Of a stretch of 64,000 nucleotides of DNA, positions 1 through 11,330 are shown piece by piece. The DNA is taken from NCBI GenBank assembly GCA_025200525.1, contig CM045770.1, positions 82,455,647 to 82,519,646 on the forward strand. Direction: 5' to 3'. How positions within the stretch are numbered: position 1 is the first letter of the stretch; each line of letters opens with the position of its first letter. Under the pieces are notes generated by a model. The model had not been told where the DNA came from and searched no databases. It worked only from the letters and a program-made list of their open reading frames with translations. A program made the translations under genes and the position numbers. The stretch is from Camellia lanceoleosa. Lineage: Eukaryota; Streptophyta; Magnoliopsida; Ericales; Theaceae.

Positions 1-1
1 A

Positions 2-367
<366 letters not shown>

Positions 368-578
368 TAACATTATCAGAGTTTCTCTTGCATTATGTAG
401 CTCCATCTAGGTCCATATTTGTTGGTCACAGCAAAAAATAAAAAAATTTGGTTCCACATTCCTGGTATATGGTAGATCAATTATCATGTGTCACAACCTC
501 AAGTCACATTTTTCTAAGTCATCCTTGTCCTTGGGGTGAGTCATCCTTGTTCCACATAAATTTCCCTTGGGCCATGTT

Positions 579-596
579 TGATAATTGGTATGTGTT
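579..596. repeat. LINE-1 target-site duplication, left copy
   Basis: 18-bp sequence beginning TGATAATTGGTAT. It matches 6694-6711 with one mismatch (G versus A) and directly flanks the T-rich end of the LINE, which is the poly(A) tail of a minus-strand element. Confidence 0.85.
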
Positions 597-694
597 TTTT
601 ATTTTTTTGTTGATAAATAAGCAAATTTATTAGAAAAGCATCAAGATGATGCAAAAAAAAAAAACAAAATTCAAACCCCCAAGGAAAAAAAATG

Positions 695-1356
695 CTAGGT
701 TATCAAGTCCTCCACAAGATCTACATAAGCTAAAATATCTGGATCAACCAACCCCGTAACCCAATTATATAACACCATAAATAGCTGCCTCTCCAGCCAA
801 GAAATAGAATGAGACATCCCTTGGAAGACACGCCTCTTACGCTCCAACCAAATAAGCCACATTAAACAGTGAGAAGCAATAATCCATGCCTTTTGACATC
901 TTCTTCTAACCCTCCCCCCAACCCAACTTTGCAAGACTGCCAACACCGAACCTAGCTGCACCGCACCCAAACCAAACCAAAAGTAGCCACAATAAGCATC
1001 CAAAGTCGAGATGTAATTGGGCAATGAACTAGCAAATGGTCCACCGATTCAGCATCACCACGACACAAACAACACCACTTCACCAGTATATGCCTACGGC
1101 GAATCAGATTATCAATTGTTAGAATACGTCCTAACGTCGCCATCCACACAAAGAAAGCTATCTTGTATGGCGTGCACAACACCCAAACACATTTCCAAGT
1201 AAACGAAACCGCATTAATATGAATAAGCGCACAATAGTACGAAGATACAGAAAAAGTTCCCTTAGAGCCTGGACAGTCCCAAACCATAGAATCCTCTCTT
1301 GCAACCCCAGCTTGCAAACCGTATAAGAAACCCAACAGTTCCACTAACTGATCCAC
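695..1356 (-). pseudogene. LINE ORF2 C-terminus with zf-RVT domain, broken
   Basis: 952-1356 reads YKIAFFVWMATLGRILTIDNL and then CCLCRGDAESVDHLLVHCP, the Cys/His pattern of the zinc-binding domain (zf-RVT) at the end of plant LINE ORF2 proteins. 695-1024, in a second frame, holds the last part (WLIWLERKRRVFQG). A frameshift near 960-1020 separates the two. The stop near 695 and the A-rich tail near 600 leave about 100 bp of 3' UTR. Confidence 0.75.
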
Positions 1357-1524
1357 CTCCTAATCCTAAACCTCACAACGCAGCCGCACGTTCCAAACCA
1401 CCGCCTGTCTTTGCCTCGTTTGAACCGCCCCCGCCATAACCTCAAAATCTTCTGCAATCCCAAACATTGAAGGGAATAGTTGCTCTAAAGAAGTATCCCC
1501 ATACCACCTATCATGCTAGAAACT

Positions 1525-1757
1525 GAGGCCTCGTTTGGGAACAGGCTAATTTAGTAACTTTTTGGCTATTTGGCTAAAATAGTAACTCAAAAAAACTAGT
1601 ATGTTTGGGATGACTTTTTGGCTTTTTACGAAAAGATGTGCAAAAAGTAGAGAGAAAAGAGAATCTTTGGCTTTTTGGTATGGGTTGTTGGCTTTTTGGC
1701 TAAAAAGGTAACTTTTTGGCTTTTTGGCTAAAAATGATACTTCCCAAACGAGGCCTC
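1525..1757. mobile_element. MITE nested in the LINE (perfect 16-bp TIR)
   Basis: 233-bp element with perfect 16-bp terminal inverted repeats: GAGGCCTCGTTTGGGA at 1525-1540 and its complement at 1742-1757. It is flanked by ACT (1522-1524 and 1758-1760), consistent with a 3-bp TSD of the PIF/Harbinger (Tourist-like) type. The interior repeats short TTTGGCT-type strings. It interrupts ORF2 of the LINE, so it arrived later. Confidence 0.8.
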
Positions 1758-2024
1758 ACTCTTATCTCCCAACCCTAGCTTCAACTGAATCCTCTGCTAA
1801 AACTCCTCCCAGCCCAACCCAATTCCTTTCCAGACACCATAACCATGAGGCTGTCCCACCTTATCCGAACACCACCCCCCTCTTTCCAAACCAAACTTTG
1901 CCACAACCACCTTCCTCTATAAATGCTCCCTTTTCCCCACAAAACTCCGCAACCACTTACCCAATAATGCCAAATTAAACATAACCAACCGCCTAACTCC
2001 CAAACCCCCTTTCTCCGTAGAACG

Positions 2025-3743
2025 TCAAACTTGATCCCATGCCACCAAATGAGAATGAGAACCCTCCCCTTTATCTCCCCATAAAAAATCCCGTTGCATC
2101 TTCTCAATCCTCTTCGCAACTGCCACCAAAATCACATGAACCGACATAAAATAAGTTGGGATACTCGACAAGACACACTTGACCAAAGTAACCCTCCCTC
2201 TTTTAGATAAATATTGACGCTTCCACCCTGCCAACAGCCCTTACACACGCTTCACCACCCTGTGCCACACCCTGAGGGCCTTGAAAGAAGCTCCCAAAGG
2301 TAGATCAAGATACGAGACTGGCAGAGAAGCCACCTTGCACCCCAAAATCGCTGCCAAAATTGAAAGTCGAGCCACTTCACCTACTGGAATGATTCAAACT
2401 TTGAGAGATTAACCCGAAGACCAGACACAGCCTCAAAAAACACAGCAATACACACCGAAGATGTCCAATCTGACCAACGTTCGCATCACAAAATATAAGA
2501 GCATCTGCATAAAAAAGATGGGATACAACCAAAGAAGTAGGTCTAGAATCCACCTTAAAACCTTGTAACAGACCTCCATAAACTGCCCTCGATAGTAACT
2601 GCCCCAAAGCCTCCATAACAAGAATAAACAACAGCGGGGACAAGGGATCACTCTACTGTAGGCCTCTATACGTGGGGAAAAAACCTAGTGGAAAGCCATT
2701 AACTAACACAGACATCTGCATAGTAGATATGCAAAAATGTATCCACCGTCTCCATGTAGCCCCAAAATCCTTTCTAGTATATACAACATAAACTCCCAAC
2801 TAACATTGTCATATGCCTTCTCAATATCTAGTTTGCACATAATCCCTGCCTTCCTCTGCTTTAACCTCGAATCCACACATTTATTGGCCATCAAAACCAT
2901 ATCCAGAATTTGCCTCCCACCCACAAAGGCATTTTGAGACTTAGACACCCCCCCCACCCCCCCAAACAGCCCTCGAAGGCTATTTGCCAAAACCTTGGCC
3001 AACAACTTATACACATTACCCAAAAGACTGATAGGTCGAAAGTCCTTAATATCCTCCGCTCCACATTTCTTAGGAATCAACATAATAAAAGTGGCATTCA
3101 AGCTCCTCTCAAACTGTCCCGTCCGATGAAACTGCTTAAACATAGCCGTCACATCCTCCTTCACCACTCCCCAATGGTGTTGGAGAAAAGCTATGGAAAA
3201 ATCGTCAGGCCTAGGCGCCTTATTCCCAGGCATACTCCGCAGCGCCTCAAACACCTCTTCTTCCATAAATGCCTTCTCCAACAAAGGACACTTCGCCTCA
3301 GGAATAACATCAAACGGAACCCCATCCAGCGTCGGCCTCCAAACTCTTCCATTAGACCGGAATAAATACTTATAAAAACCCACTATGGCCTCCTTAATCT
3401 CCTCCGTAGTTGATAACTCCACCCCATTCACTTGCAATCTCCCTATCTGATTCACACGCTGATGTGCATTTGCCATATGGTGAAAGAAGCTCATGTTCCG
3501 ATCCCCATCTTTCAACCACAGACATCTAGATTTCTGGCGAAAACTAATCTCCTCTATACAAGCCACCTTTCCAAATTCTTTTTGAGCCGCATCCTGGCGA
3601 GCCATATCCTCGTTAGACAAAGTGCCCCTGTCCTCTTTCTCATCCAGCCCCTGCAAAACTGTTAAAGTGTTCACCTTCTGAGTCTGCAACCGTCTAAACA
3701 CCTCCGTATTCCACTCTCTCAGATTTGACTTGAGAAGCATCAA
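2025..3743 (-). pseudogene. LINE ORF2, reverse transcriptase domain, broken
   Basis: 2703-3743 carries the RT fingers and palm: the SIAFLQHHWGVVK region, LIPKKCGAEDIKDFRPISL, NAFVGGRQILD and [13 protein letters not shown], which holds the first catalytic aspartate. The next block, SDPLSPLLFILVMEAL, follows an in-frame TAG just upstream. The expected FADD catalytic motif at 2377-2643 reads FYADALIF, so the second aspartate is lost. 2025-2234 encodes [22 protein letters not shown], the conserved segment after the palm. This is a clear non-LTR RT of the plant L1 clade and cannot be active. Confidence 0.85.
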
Positions 3744-3843
3744 TTTCTAGGCTAAATGACAGCTAGGATTCCCAAGCACAGTATAACTGTCCCACCATCC
3801 CTTCACTTTCTCCCCAAAGCCTTCAGGCAAAAGCCACATATTC

Positions 3844-4570
3844 TCAAATTAAAATGGTGACGGTCCCCTCTTGATCCCCCCACTGTCCAATAAAATTGGC
3901 CAATGATCTGATACAGGACGATGCAACCTTAGTTGAGTCACATGTGAAAAATCCCCCCTCCCAATCTCTAGTCACTAGAAACCTATCAATACTGGACATT
4001 GCCCTGTCCCCAGACCAAATATAACCACCCCTCTGAAGCGGCAAGTCCACGAATTCCATCGCATCAATAAATGTAGAAAAAGCACCCATAGATCCTGACA
4101 CCGAGGTCGCCTCCTGCTTCTCCTCCATGCACCGCACCACATTCAAGTCACCACCAACACACCACAGAACCCCCCAGCGAAAAGCAATACACTGGAGCTC
4201 TTTCTAAAATGTAGCCTATTCTGTCCATCTAATTGGGCCATAAACCCCGATGAAGGCCCAACGATAATCATCTGCAACACAACGAAACAAACAAGATAGC
4301 GAAAATGCCCCCACCTCCACATCCTCCTGCTCCATCACCCGTTGGTCCCAACACAGAAGGACACCTTCTACCACCCCTAATGCTGGTAAGAAAGTCCAAT
4401 CCACAAAGCACCCCTCCCAAAGCGCCCTGACGGTCTCTCCTCCAATGCACTCCATCTTTGTTTCTTGAAGACACTACATCTGCCCTAACACTTCTCAATA
4501 GAGATCGAACCAAGACCTTTTTCCCCCTATCATTCAATCCACGCATATTCCATGACAAGATCTTTAACAC
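3844..4570 (-). pseudogene. LINE ORF2, endonuclease domain, broken
   Basis: N-terminal part of LINE ORF2. It starts at 4570 with MLKILSWNMRGLN, the SWN-RGL motif of exonuclease-endonuclease-phosphatase fold endonucleases that nick the target DNA. The reading moves to another frame (4216-4455), then to 3844-4146, which reads VDLPLQRGGYIWSG and SSIDRFLVTRDWE. The closing SDHWPI motif with its catalytic Asp-His is present near 3890-3910, but in a different frame. At least two frameshifts separate the pieces. Confidence 0.75.
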
Positions 4571-4689
4571 TATGGCAACAATAATTGAGTTCCACGACCC
4601 TTTCTACCACCCCTCTCCTTCCCTTCTTTGTCCTGATCATAATTTATGGAGCATTCCAATTTACGCAACTCCCTAGAATTCTTTTGTTT

Positions 4690-6653
4690 CTATCCTTTAG
4701 TTTGCATCTCCTTTCCTAAAGGAACGCCCCCTCTCCAAGATTCCTCTATTGTAGAAAACAATTTTAAAGCCTTAACTTCATGACCTTCAAAGGAAACACC
4801 CAAATACTGACCAACCTCATTAATACGGGAAAGCACCGAGGCCGAAACCTCCTCTGGCTTTGGAGGATCATTTCTCTGAAAGTCCACCGCTGTCTCAGAC
4901 TCGCCATCATCGTCCACCTCATTCACCACATCCGTCGTCACAAACACAAACTCTAGTCAAACCACTGTGGCTATGTCTTTTGCCATAAGTGCCCAACGAG
5001 TGTTGTCATCTCCTGTCACCTTCGTGCGCCCATCCCAGTGAGTCGACATATCCCGAAGCTCCTCCATCGTCAGCGATCCTAGTCGCGGCGACAAATCCAC
5101 ATCCACAGCGCCATTAGCCTATAGAAAGTCAGGTGACGTCGGCCTTGCAAGCCCGGAAGGCTCTCGTGACTTCGACGATAACCCTTTCACTTGATCGGTG
5201 AACTGCCGAAGCCCGCTTCCGTCACACTACATCATGGCGAGAAGATTCACATCCAGGTTATTCTACTTCGACATGTTTGGGTTTGAATGGCCCGACCCAT
5301 CAGACCTTAGCCTATCAATATAGCTTTGCTGGCCCAAAGAATTGATCCCATGGCCCAACTCACCCACACCCTGTTTACCCACAGCTTGGCCTAGGACATT
5401 TTGGGCCTTAAAATGATCCAACGGGCCCACTCCCTGAGTCCCTCTATTGGGCCTTACAAGGGTTGATCGACCCAGCTGGCCCTTACCCTTAGAGATCTTC
5501 CCAAATCTTTGCAGATAATCCTCCAACCCCAATTGACGCGATTTACTCCGATCAAATCTCCCCAAATCATGACCTACCAAATTTGACGAAGCACCATTAG
5601 ACAACCCCACTGGCGACGAAACATGAGCCATCGATGGATCTACCTTCACCCAAACTGGAAGGGAGAACTGCCACGAACCCCACCGGACAGAGATATGCGA
5701 CGGTGTAGATTCAGAGCTTTGAATTCTTAGTTGAACACAACCCAAATCAGTTAAGGACTCGTCAACCTCCACAAAGCCTCCACACCGATTGCTGAAATCA
5801 CGATACACCTCGTCGCTACGCAGATGTAAAGGCAAGCCCAGCAGACGGATCTAAACATTTTTCTCCAAAGCTGGCGTCTGATTTGAAACACAGAGCCAGA
5901 GGCGACCACCATTCCAAGCGCAGATCACACCCATCAACTGTCCATGTTCGCCGCAACACAAATACCGCCTCACACTGCGTTTGAAAAACAAACAAGAATG
6001 CTTGACCCCCTAACGATCGCACCTTCACTTGCCCGGAGATCTTCCACCAACGTCTACCCAATCACGCATGGCCTCAAATCTGACGCCCTTTACACCTCTT
6101 CCACCCACCCTACCCACCATGGACTTGTCTAATAGCTTGAACCACTCCACCCAAGTTCTGGGTGTCACGACTTCCCCAATGGAGACATGTTGACCCATCG
6201 CTGGGACAGCCTTCACCGAAACCACCTTTCCATGTATTCCAGCAGACTGTTTCACCCACCATCCCCAGATTGAACCCTTCCATCACCAACGCAACTCCCT
6301 CCCAACCATCCCTGAAAGCTGACATGGGTATGAAAATTTGCTCCCTTCGTGATCCCATCGTCACCACAACTTGAACTGAGGACACCTCCACACGAACCCA
6401 TGCTGTTAAGACTTCGACGACCCAAGAATTTCAGGTTGTCTGGCATTTGCGACACCGCCCTTAGCTTCGTCGCAATCCAACATACTTCAAATCCGATGAG
6501 AACCACAGCCCGCTGAAGTCCCTTCCCACTTTCCACAATCGAAAGACTTCGGCGACCTATTGAATCCACCGACGACGACTCTAGCTCGAACAAGCGGCCA
6601 CCAAGAAAAAGGATCTGCTGGCGTGGACCAATATCTTCGGCAACAGGCAACAT
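4690..6653 (-). pseudogene. LINE ORF1 (DUF4283-type nucleic-acid-binding protein), broken
   Basis: First gene of the intronic LINE, spread over several frames. The first Met-containing piece is 6252-6653. The piece at 5816-6061 reads GQVKVRSLGGQAFLFVFQ, and 5263-5835 starts with GLPLHLRSDEVY-like residues followed by CGGFVEVDE. These match the plant LINE ORF1 region known as DUF4283 and its conserved partner segment. 4690-4947 gives the C-terminal stretch INEVGQYLGVSFEGHE. ORF1 proteins of L1 elements bind the element RNA. Frame changes near 5830, 6060 and 6255 and around 5000-5260 mean no full protein can be made. I see no CCHC zinc knuckle. Confidence 0.7.
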
Positions 6654-6693
6654 TATATGCTCCTAAAATCTCGGAACATTATTTCTAGTTTTC

Positions 6694-6711
6694 TGATAAT
6701 TGGTATATGTT
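6694..6711. repeat. LINE-1 target-site duplication, right copy
   Basis: 18-bp copy of 579-596 with one mismatch. It marks the 5' end of the minus-strand LINE. Confidence 0.85.
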
Positions 6712-7195
6712 GTTGAATAGGCTTATAAATTTCGTAAGACTTAAAGTGATGGGATTACTAGTGTGCTGGTATTAGGTTAGGGATGTAATACTAATTGCTC
6801 ATGTTTGTTTACCACAGATTATTACATGAATACAAGTCAATCATATTTGTTATGAACTAGTTGGTTGGGATTAAATGTAAGAATTCTGTAAAAGACCTCA
6901 TTAGGAGGTTTTGTTATTTATATGCAATAGGGACAACACAATTTTTCATCACCTAATCCCATGATATTGAATTACCAATCCCACCATGTCTCCTGGTAAT
7001 GCTAATACAACTCTTTGGTGCGATTTATAGTCCCATGAGATTATGAACAATGCCTCTTTTAAAGCAACCAAACATAATTTTTGTGGGGCTCACGGATTAC
7101 CAATCTGATCCCAACCCTCTACACCAGTAAATAAATGTGGCTTTTATTTATTTTAGTTTTCAGAGCTCATTGAATGAAGGTTTTGCCTATTGCAG

Positions 7196-7486
7196 GATAT
7201 AGAGAGGGAGCGAAAGAGGAGTGAGAATCCAGATTCTATGGATGAGGACACTGAAGATGAAGTGTCGGAGATTAAAGCTGCCCATTTTGAGGAGTCGATG
7301 AAATATGCTCGTAGGAGTGTGAGTGATGCTGACATACGTAAATACCAGGTGTTTGCTCAAACGTTGCAGCAGTCTCGGGGTTTTGGAACTGAATTCAGGT
7401 TTTCAGAGGCGGGAACTGGGCCTGCTGGATCTGACCCATTTGCGGCTTCTGCTGGTGGGGCTGATGAAGACGACTTGTATAGTTAA
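7196..7486 (+). CDS. CDC48: CDC48, last coding exon and stop
   Basis: This exon encodes the C-terminal 96 residues of CDC48 and the TAA stop at 7484-7486. It starts DIERERKRSENP directly after the acceptor AG. It continues with the conserved D2 C-terminal helices EIKAAHFEESMKYARRSVSD and DIRKYQVFAQTLQQSRGFG, then a flexible Gly/Ala/Ser-rich tail ending EDDLYS. The acidic DDLY terminus, with its penultimate tyrosine, is typical of CDC48/p97 and is where p97 binds cofactors. The frame is open throughout, so the gene looks functional here despite the large intron. An upstream in-frame ATG at 7190 belongs to the intron and is not a start. Confidence 0.97.
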   Translation, partial: DIERERKRSENPDSMDEDTEDEVSEIKAAHFEESMKYARRSVSDADIRKYQVFAQTLQQSRGFGTEFRFSEAGTGPAGSDPFAASAGGADEDDLYS

Positions 7487-7990
7487 ATTACAGAGATATC
7501 GTTGTACTTTTTAAATGACAGTTAATGTCTGTATGCGTTTAAAGCCGCCTACTCACCGTGATGGTAGGAATGCTTATTTTGTTGCCTGTCTTGTTTAAAC
7601 ATAGATTTGGAAATTGAAGGGTTGTGTTGACTCGACTTCCAATTTCTAGTTTCTAGTGTCACCCTCAGAGGTCTCTCTTATGGTATTTGGGTACTGCAAA
7701 ATGATCAATTGGCTGAATCTGAACTTGTTTGTGACCTTTTCCCCTTTCCAAGTTATTAATAATTTTGTTTACCCCCAGCTCTACTGGGATGTAGCTCCTG
7801 ATGTCATCTCCTGTTCCGGTTCAGAAAAACACTGGTTGATCTATGCTTCTCAAAAGTGAAAAATTATTCAATAGTCTCGAGACACCACTATTATATATGT
7901 ACATGGTGTGCCTGACCAACATGGCCACACAAATGACCATGGATGGGATCAATTTTATTTCATCGAGTCAATTAAAGGTGAAATAATGGC

Positions 7991-8116
7991 AGGAATCATG
8001 AAAAAAATATTATGTCATGAAATGCATTATGAAGACTTTTCATTATTTGATTAATGTGGTGTTTTATTTGATGTATAATTTAATAGTGAAAAATCTTTCA
8101 TGATCATTTTCATGAT
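7991..8116 (-). mobile_element. MITE-like repeat, copy 1
   Basis: AT-rich 126-bp unit bounded by AGGAATCATGAAAA and TTTTCATGAT. Its complement aligns well, over most of its length, with 9671-9820. Both share CATGAAAATGATCATGAAAG and ATGATTCCT at matching places. The two copies lie in opposite orientation. Confidence 0.5.
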
Positions 8117-8360
8117 ATTGTGGGTCAGGTGATGTGGTGAGGCAAGGGCCATAAAATGAACTAGCTACTTGCTACTTGAATTTGACTAATTTTTAAAAAA
8201 ACTATTTGAAATTTATTTGTTATGTTAAAAAATCTAGCCTGAGAAAGTGCTTCAAGGCCCAAATGGGAATATCAAGTGGGCCAAGCTTGGAGGCAAAGTA
8301 TACACTCCCACAACTCTATTGAGTTGCAAGGAGGGATGGTTCCTCTTTCGACACTTGTCC

Positions 8361-8698
8361 AAGGCTGTGTTTGATTTAGGCTTAATTTGTTTAGGATGAA
8401 ATAAGTAGAAAATGAAAGAAAGAATTTCTATGAGTTTGTTTAGCTTAAAAGTGGTGAAAAATATGAGAAAATTAATTTTCTTATACAATTCATATTAGCA
8501 TTATAACTAATTTTTTATTTCTTGCAAAAAAACACAAGAAAAATTAAATGTGTGAGTTAAAATTTTAATTTTTTTTTATCTTTTTCTTACAAAATTTTCA
8601 TTTTAATCAAATGCTTGTAAAAAAAAATATTTTCTTTCATTTTATTTTCTTTTAATTTCATTTTCTACCAAATTTTCTTTCCAATCAAACAGAGCCTT
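8361..8698. mobile_element. MITE-like element with 16-bp imperfect TIR
   Basis: 338-bp AT-rich segment. The ends are AAGGCTGTGTTTGATT (8361-8376) and AATCAAACAGAGCCTT (8683-8698), complementary with one mismatch. No convincing TSD was found. A degenerate duplicated flank (about 8260-8310 and 8880-8940, both with GCCAAGCTTGGA and AAGTATACACT) surrounds it. Confidence 0.6.
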
Positions 8699-9258
8699 AA
8701 GAAAAGGAAAAAAATGTGAAATCTAATTTTATTTTATTTACTTTTCATCTATCTTTTCCTTTTTTATTTTCAAATTTCTCACTAAATCCTCAAATAAAAA
8801 ACAGACTAAAAGTTTTCTTCAAAATCAGATCATCATATAAACAATTCAAAGCAGGAGCATGATATAGTCGTTCTAAGCCTGGATGAGAATATCAAGTGCA
8901 AGTATACACTAGTGTTATTGGGCCAAGCTTGGATGCAAAGTCCAGTTAGGCTACTGGGTCGGACGACCCTATTCCCTCAGATGGGCTGGCCTAACAACAT
9001 AAGATTCTTAGAACCTAGGGAAATTGGGCCAGATTTATGGGCTGCCTAGATGGTGACCAAAAATCAAGCCTACTCTCTTTGAGGTAGGGGACACTAAGGT
9101 CTAACCAAAATAAAGGCGAGGGAGAAGAACAAAAATGAGTGAGAGCACTAAAATTGGAGCTCTAAAGGGGCATTAATTTGTCATTTTCCCCTTCTTGTTT
9201 TGTCTTTTACCTTCCTCTGTTTGTTTGTTTGTTTGTTTTTTTTTAATGGTGACAGCTC

Positions 9259-9286
9259 ATTAGAGCTGCTTTTGAGCAGCTCTAAT
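9259..9286. other. Perfect 12-bp stem hairpin
   Basis: Arms ATTAGAGCTGCT and AGCAGCTCTAAT are perfect complements around the loop TTTG. It is not followed by a T run typical of a Pol III end, and no gene lies next to it. Confidence 0.6.
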
Positions 9287-9670
9287 TAGAGCTCCCTAGC
9301 AAAGCCCGGAAAAGAAACTTTACCTAGGTAATTTTGGTCTTATGGTGAACTATGGTGATGAAAAAAACTTTTATGTTGTACAAAAAAAATGTAAAAGAAC
9401 GACTACTTCTATAACATACAATTTAGAGAAGAAATTATTGTATGAAGTATGAACACCACAATATTGGTGCACCAAAATAATTATTGGAGTGTAAAAGATT
9501 TGATAAAATGAAACGTTTATATCATTTCAATATATATATATATATTTTGGGAGTACATCCCAAGCTGTATCATTTAATTCAAATGTATATTTTTCAGCAT
9601 CCTTATTGATTAGATATACCATTAATGTTATGGTCTAAACCCGTTTCTCAACTATGAAGACAACAATGGT

Positions 9671-9820
9671 AGGTATCATAAAAAGTCTTTCATGAAAATG
9701 ATCATGAAAGGCTTGTGGCTTTTAGATTATATTTAGAATAAAATATCACACACTAATTAAGGTAATCTAAGAATCACAAATTTTTTATGATTATTTTTAT
9801 AAATTTTTTTTTATGATTCC
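9671..9820 (+). mobile_element. MITE-like repeat, copy 2
   Basis: About 150 bp bounded by AGGTATCATAAAAA and its near-complement (TTTTTATGATTCCT). It is homologous to the complement of 7991-8116, including the CATGAAAATGATCATGAAAG block. Confidence 0.5.
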
Positions 9821-10240
9821 TAACATTACTCCTACGAAGAGGGTCTTTGACATGATATTTTTTCCACTCACATGTCAATTAACAAAGAAAAAGTTGGGAG
9901 CACTTTGCTAGCCAAAAGATATTAATAATTAAGGGTTTTCCTAACGACCACCTATTGAGTGTTAGTTAAGGATTAAATGTTAAAAAAGTTACAAAATGTT
10001 ATACACTGTATACACCACATATTGTAATATAGGACTATTTTAAGAAGATAGTTAAAAGTTATATTTTGGTTTTTAACTTTTTTTGAGTTACATTATCTCT
10101 ATATTTTTTTACACATTTTTTTCAAAAAAAAAAAAGTAAAAAATAAATAAATTAAAACATCAATCATTTTTCCAAAATAGATCATATAAACTCAACAATA
10201 CATAGTAGTTAGAATTTCTATCTTGGTCTCCTTTGGGATA

Positions 10241-10248
10241 CTAGTTTG
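10241..10248. repeat. 8-bp TSD of hAT-like element, left
   Basis: CTAGTTTG, repeated exactly at 10795-10802. Confidence 0.85.
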
Positions 10249-10794
10249 TAGGGTTATACACGGTCTGGATTGGTTCGGTTCTGAGAAAATCTAAGAATCG
10301 AATCGATCCTAACGGTTCTGTGATTTTGAGAACCAGACCAGACCGTTACATTTGTAAAACCGGACCAGAACCAAACCGAAAAAACGGTTCGGTTTCGGTT
10401 TGGTTTACGGTTCCAAAATTTTTTATTTACAAGAATAAATTATTAATATTAGCAAAATAATTACTCAAACTAAATACATTTAACTCATGATAAAAACTAA
10501 TAATATTAAGGTATTACTTAATATTACATATATATACCATCCTAATATCATTAAAATTATAAAAAATCAATTAATAAAAATAAAACTTGATATTATATAT
10601 ATATATTTTAAAATTCGGTTCGGTTCGGTTCGAACCGCGATTTTTTCATAAAATTCATTAACCGAACCGTTTTTACGGTTCTCATATTTTTTAATCCGAA
10701 ACTGAACCAATTCTTAATAGAACCGAACCAAACCGTATGATTCGGTTTGGTTCGGTCCGAATTACCGGTTTGAACGGATTTTTGAACAGTCCTA
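10249..10794. mobile_element. Non-autonomous hAT-like element
   Basis: 546-bp element starting TAGGG and ending CCTA, with a perfect 8-bp TSD (CTAGTTTG), as hAT transposases make. The two ends are rich in GGTTCGG/CCGAACC strings (about 10270-10420 and 10610-10770) that pair with one another as long imperfect subterminal inverted repeats. The centre is plain AT-rich DNA with no transposase. The short ORF at 10608-10826 is a translation of the subterminal repeat. The element appears to sit inside an older MITE, since CTTTGGGATA on the left and ATCCCAAA near 10975 on the right look like that element's ends. Confidence 0.8.
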
Positions 10795-10802
10795 CTAGTT
10801 TG
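10795..10802. repeat. 8-bp TSD of hAT-like element, right
   Basis: CTAGTTTG, identical to 10241-10248. Confidence 0.85.
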
Positions 10803-11248
10803 GACTAAAATAGTCATATAAGACAAAATGGATTATTTTAGTCAAATAAGATAAAATATCACATTTAATTTATAATTATTTCATTTTTTCTCTCACAAAA
10901 ATCATAAAAAACTAAAAAAGCTATTTCAAACATGATTTTTTAATCCTGAATTAAATTGTTAAAAAAATCAATTCGCATCCCAAACAAACCCTTAAATGAT
11001 CATTTAGATGTCAAAGCAAAGATGCCATTTGTGTAATCCAATGTGGCTTAACTTAGCATATCAAAATCACATCATGCTAATAATTAAATGCCTAATTGCA
11101 CGAAGTTTTTTCTTGTATTTCATATTTTTAAAATCACAGTGGAGCCGATGATTCAAGTTAAACAAATCTAATCAAACCAAGAAACCACCTTCACCAGATC
11201 AACAAACCATAACTTGGATAAAGTCCCACACCTTTTGTTCGTTGCTTC

Positions 11249-11330
11249 AATTAATATAACATATTTATTTTGATAAGCATTGATGCAATAATTAATATAA
11301 CATATTTATTTTGATAAGCATTGATGCAAT
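11249..11330 (+). repeat. 41-bp tandem duplication
   Basis: Two adjacent copies (11249-11289 and 11290-11330), each reading AATTAATATAACATATTTAT and then TTTGATAAGCATTGATGCAAT. They look identical by eye, so the duplication is recent. Confidence 0.85.

Larger units (their letters stand above)
597..6693 (-). mobile_element. L1-type LINE, near full length, degenerate, in CDC48 intron
   Basis: Non-LTR retrotransposon of about 6.1 kb, read on the minus strand from 6693 to 597. In order it has an ORF1 with a DUF4283-like region, an apurinic endonuclease, a reverse transcriptase, and a zinc-binding C-terminal domain (zf-RVT). At 597-612 the plus strand is T-rich, the complement of an A-rich tail. 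An 18-bp direct repeat (579-596, 6694-6711) flanks it, as expected for target-primed reverse transcription. Both the 5' region and the tail are present, so it is not 5' truncated. Many stops and frameshifts and a damaged RT active site show it is dead. A MITE has inserted at 1525-1757. Confidence 0.9.
7487..10240. other. CDC48 downstream region, AT-rich, MITE-rich
   Basis: No coding sequence is supported. The first few hundred bases should contain the CDC48 3' UTR, but no clear polyadenylation site could be fixed. Small inverted-repeat elements at 7991-8116, 8361-8698 and 9671-9820 and a hairpin at 9259-9286 are listed separately. A TTTG microsatellite lies near 9220-9240 and a TA run near 9530-9545. 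Confidence 0.6.

Noticed and set aside
10608..10826. 72-codon minus-strand ORF
   Set aside because: Translation of the CCGAACC-rich subterminal repeat of the hAT-like element.
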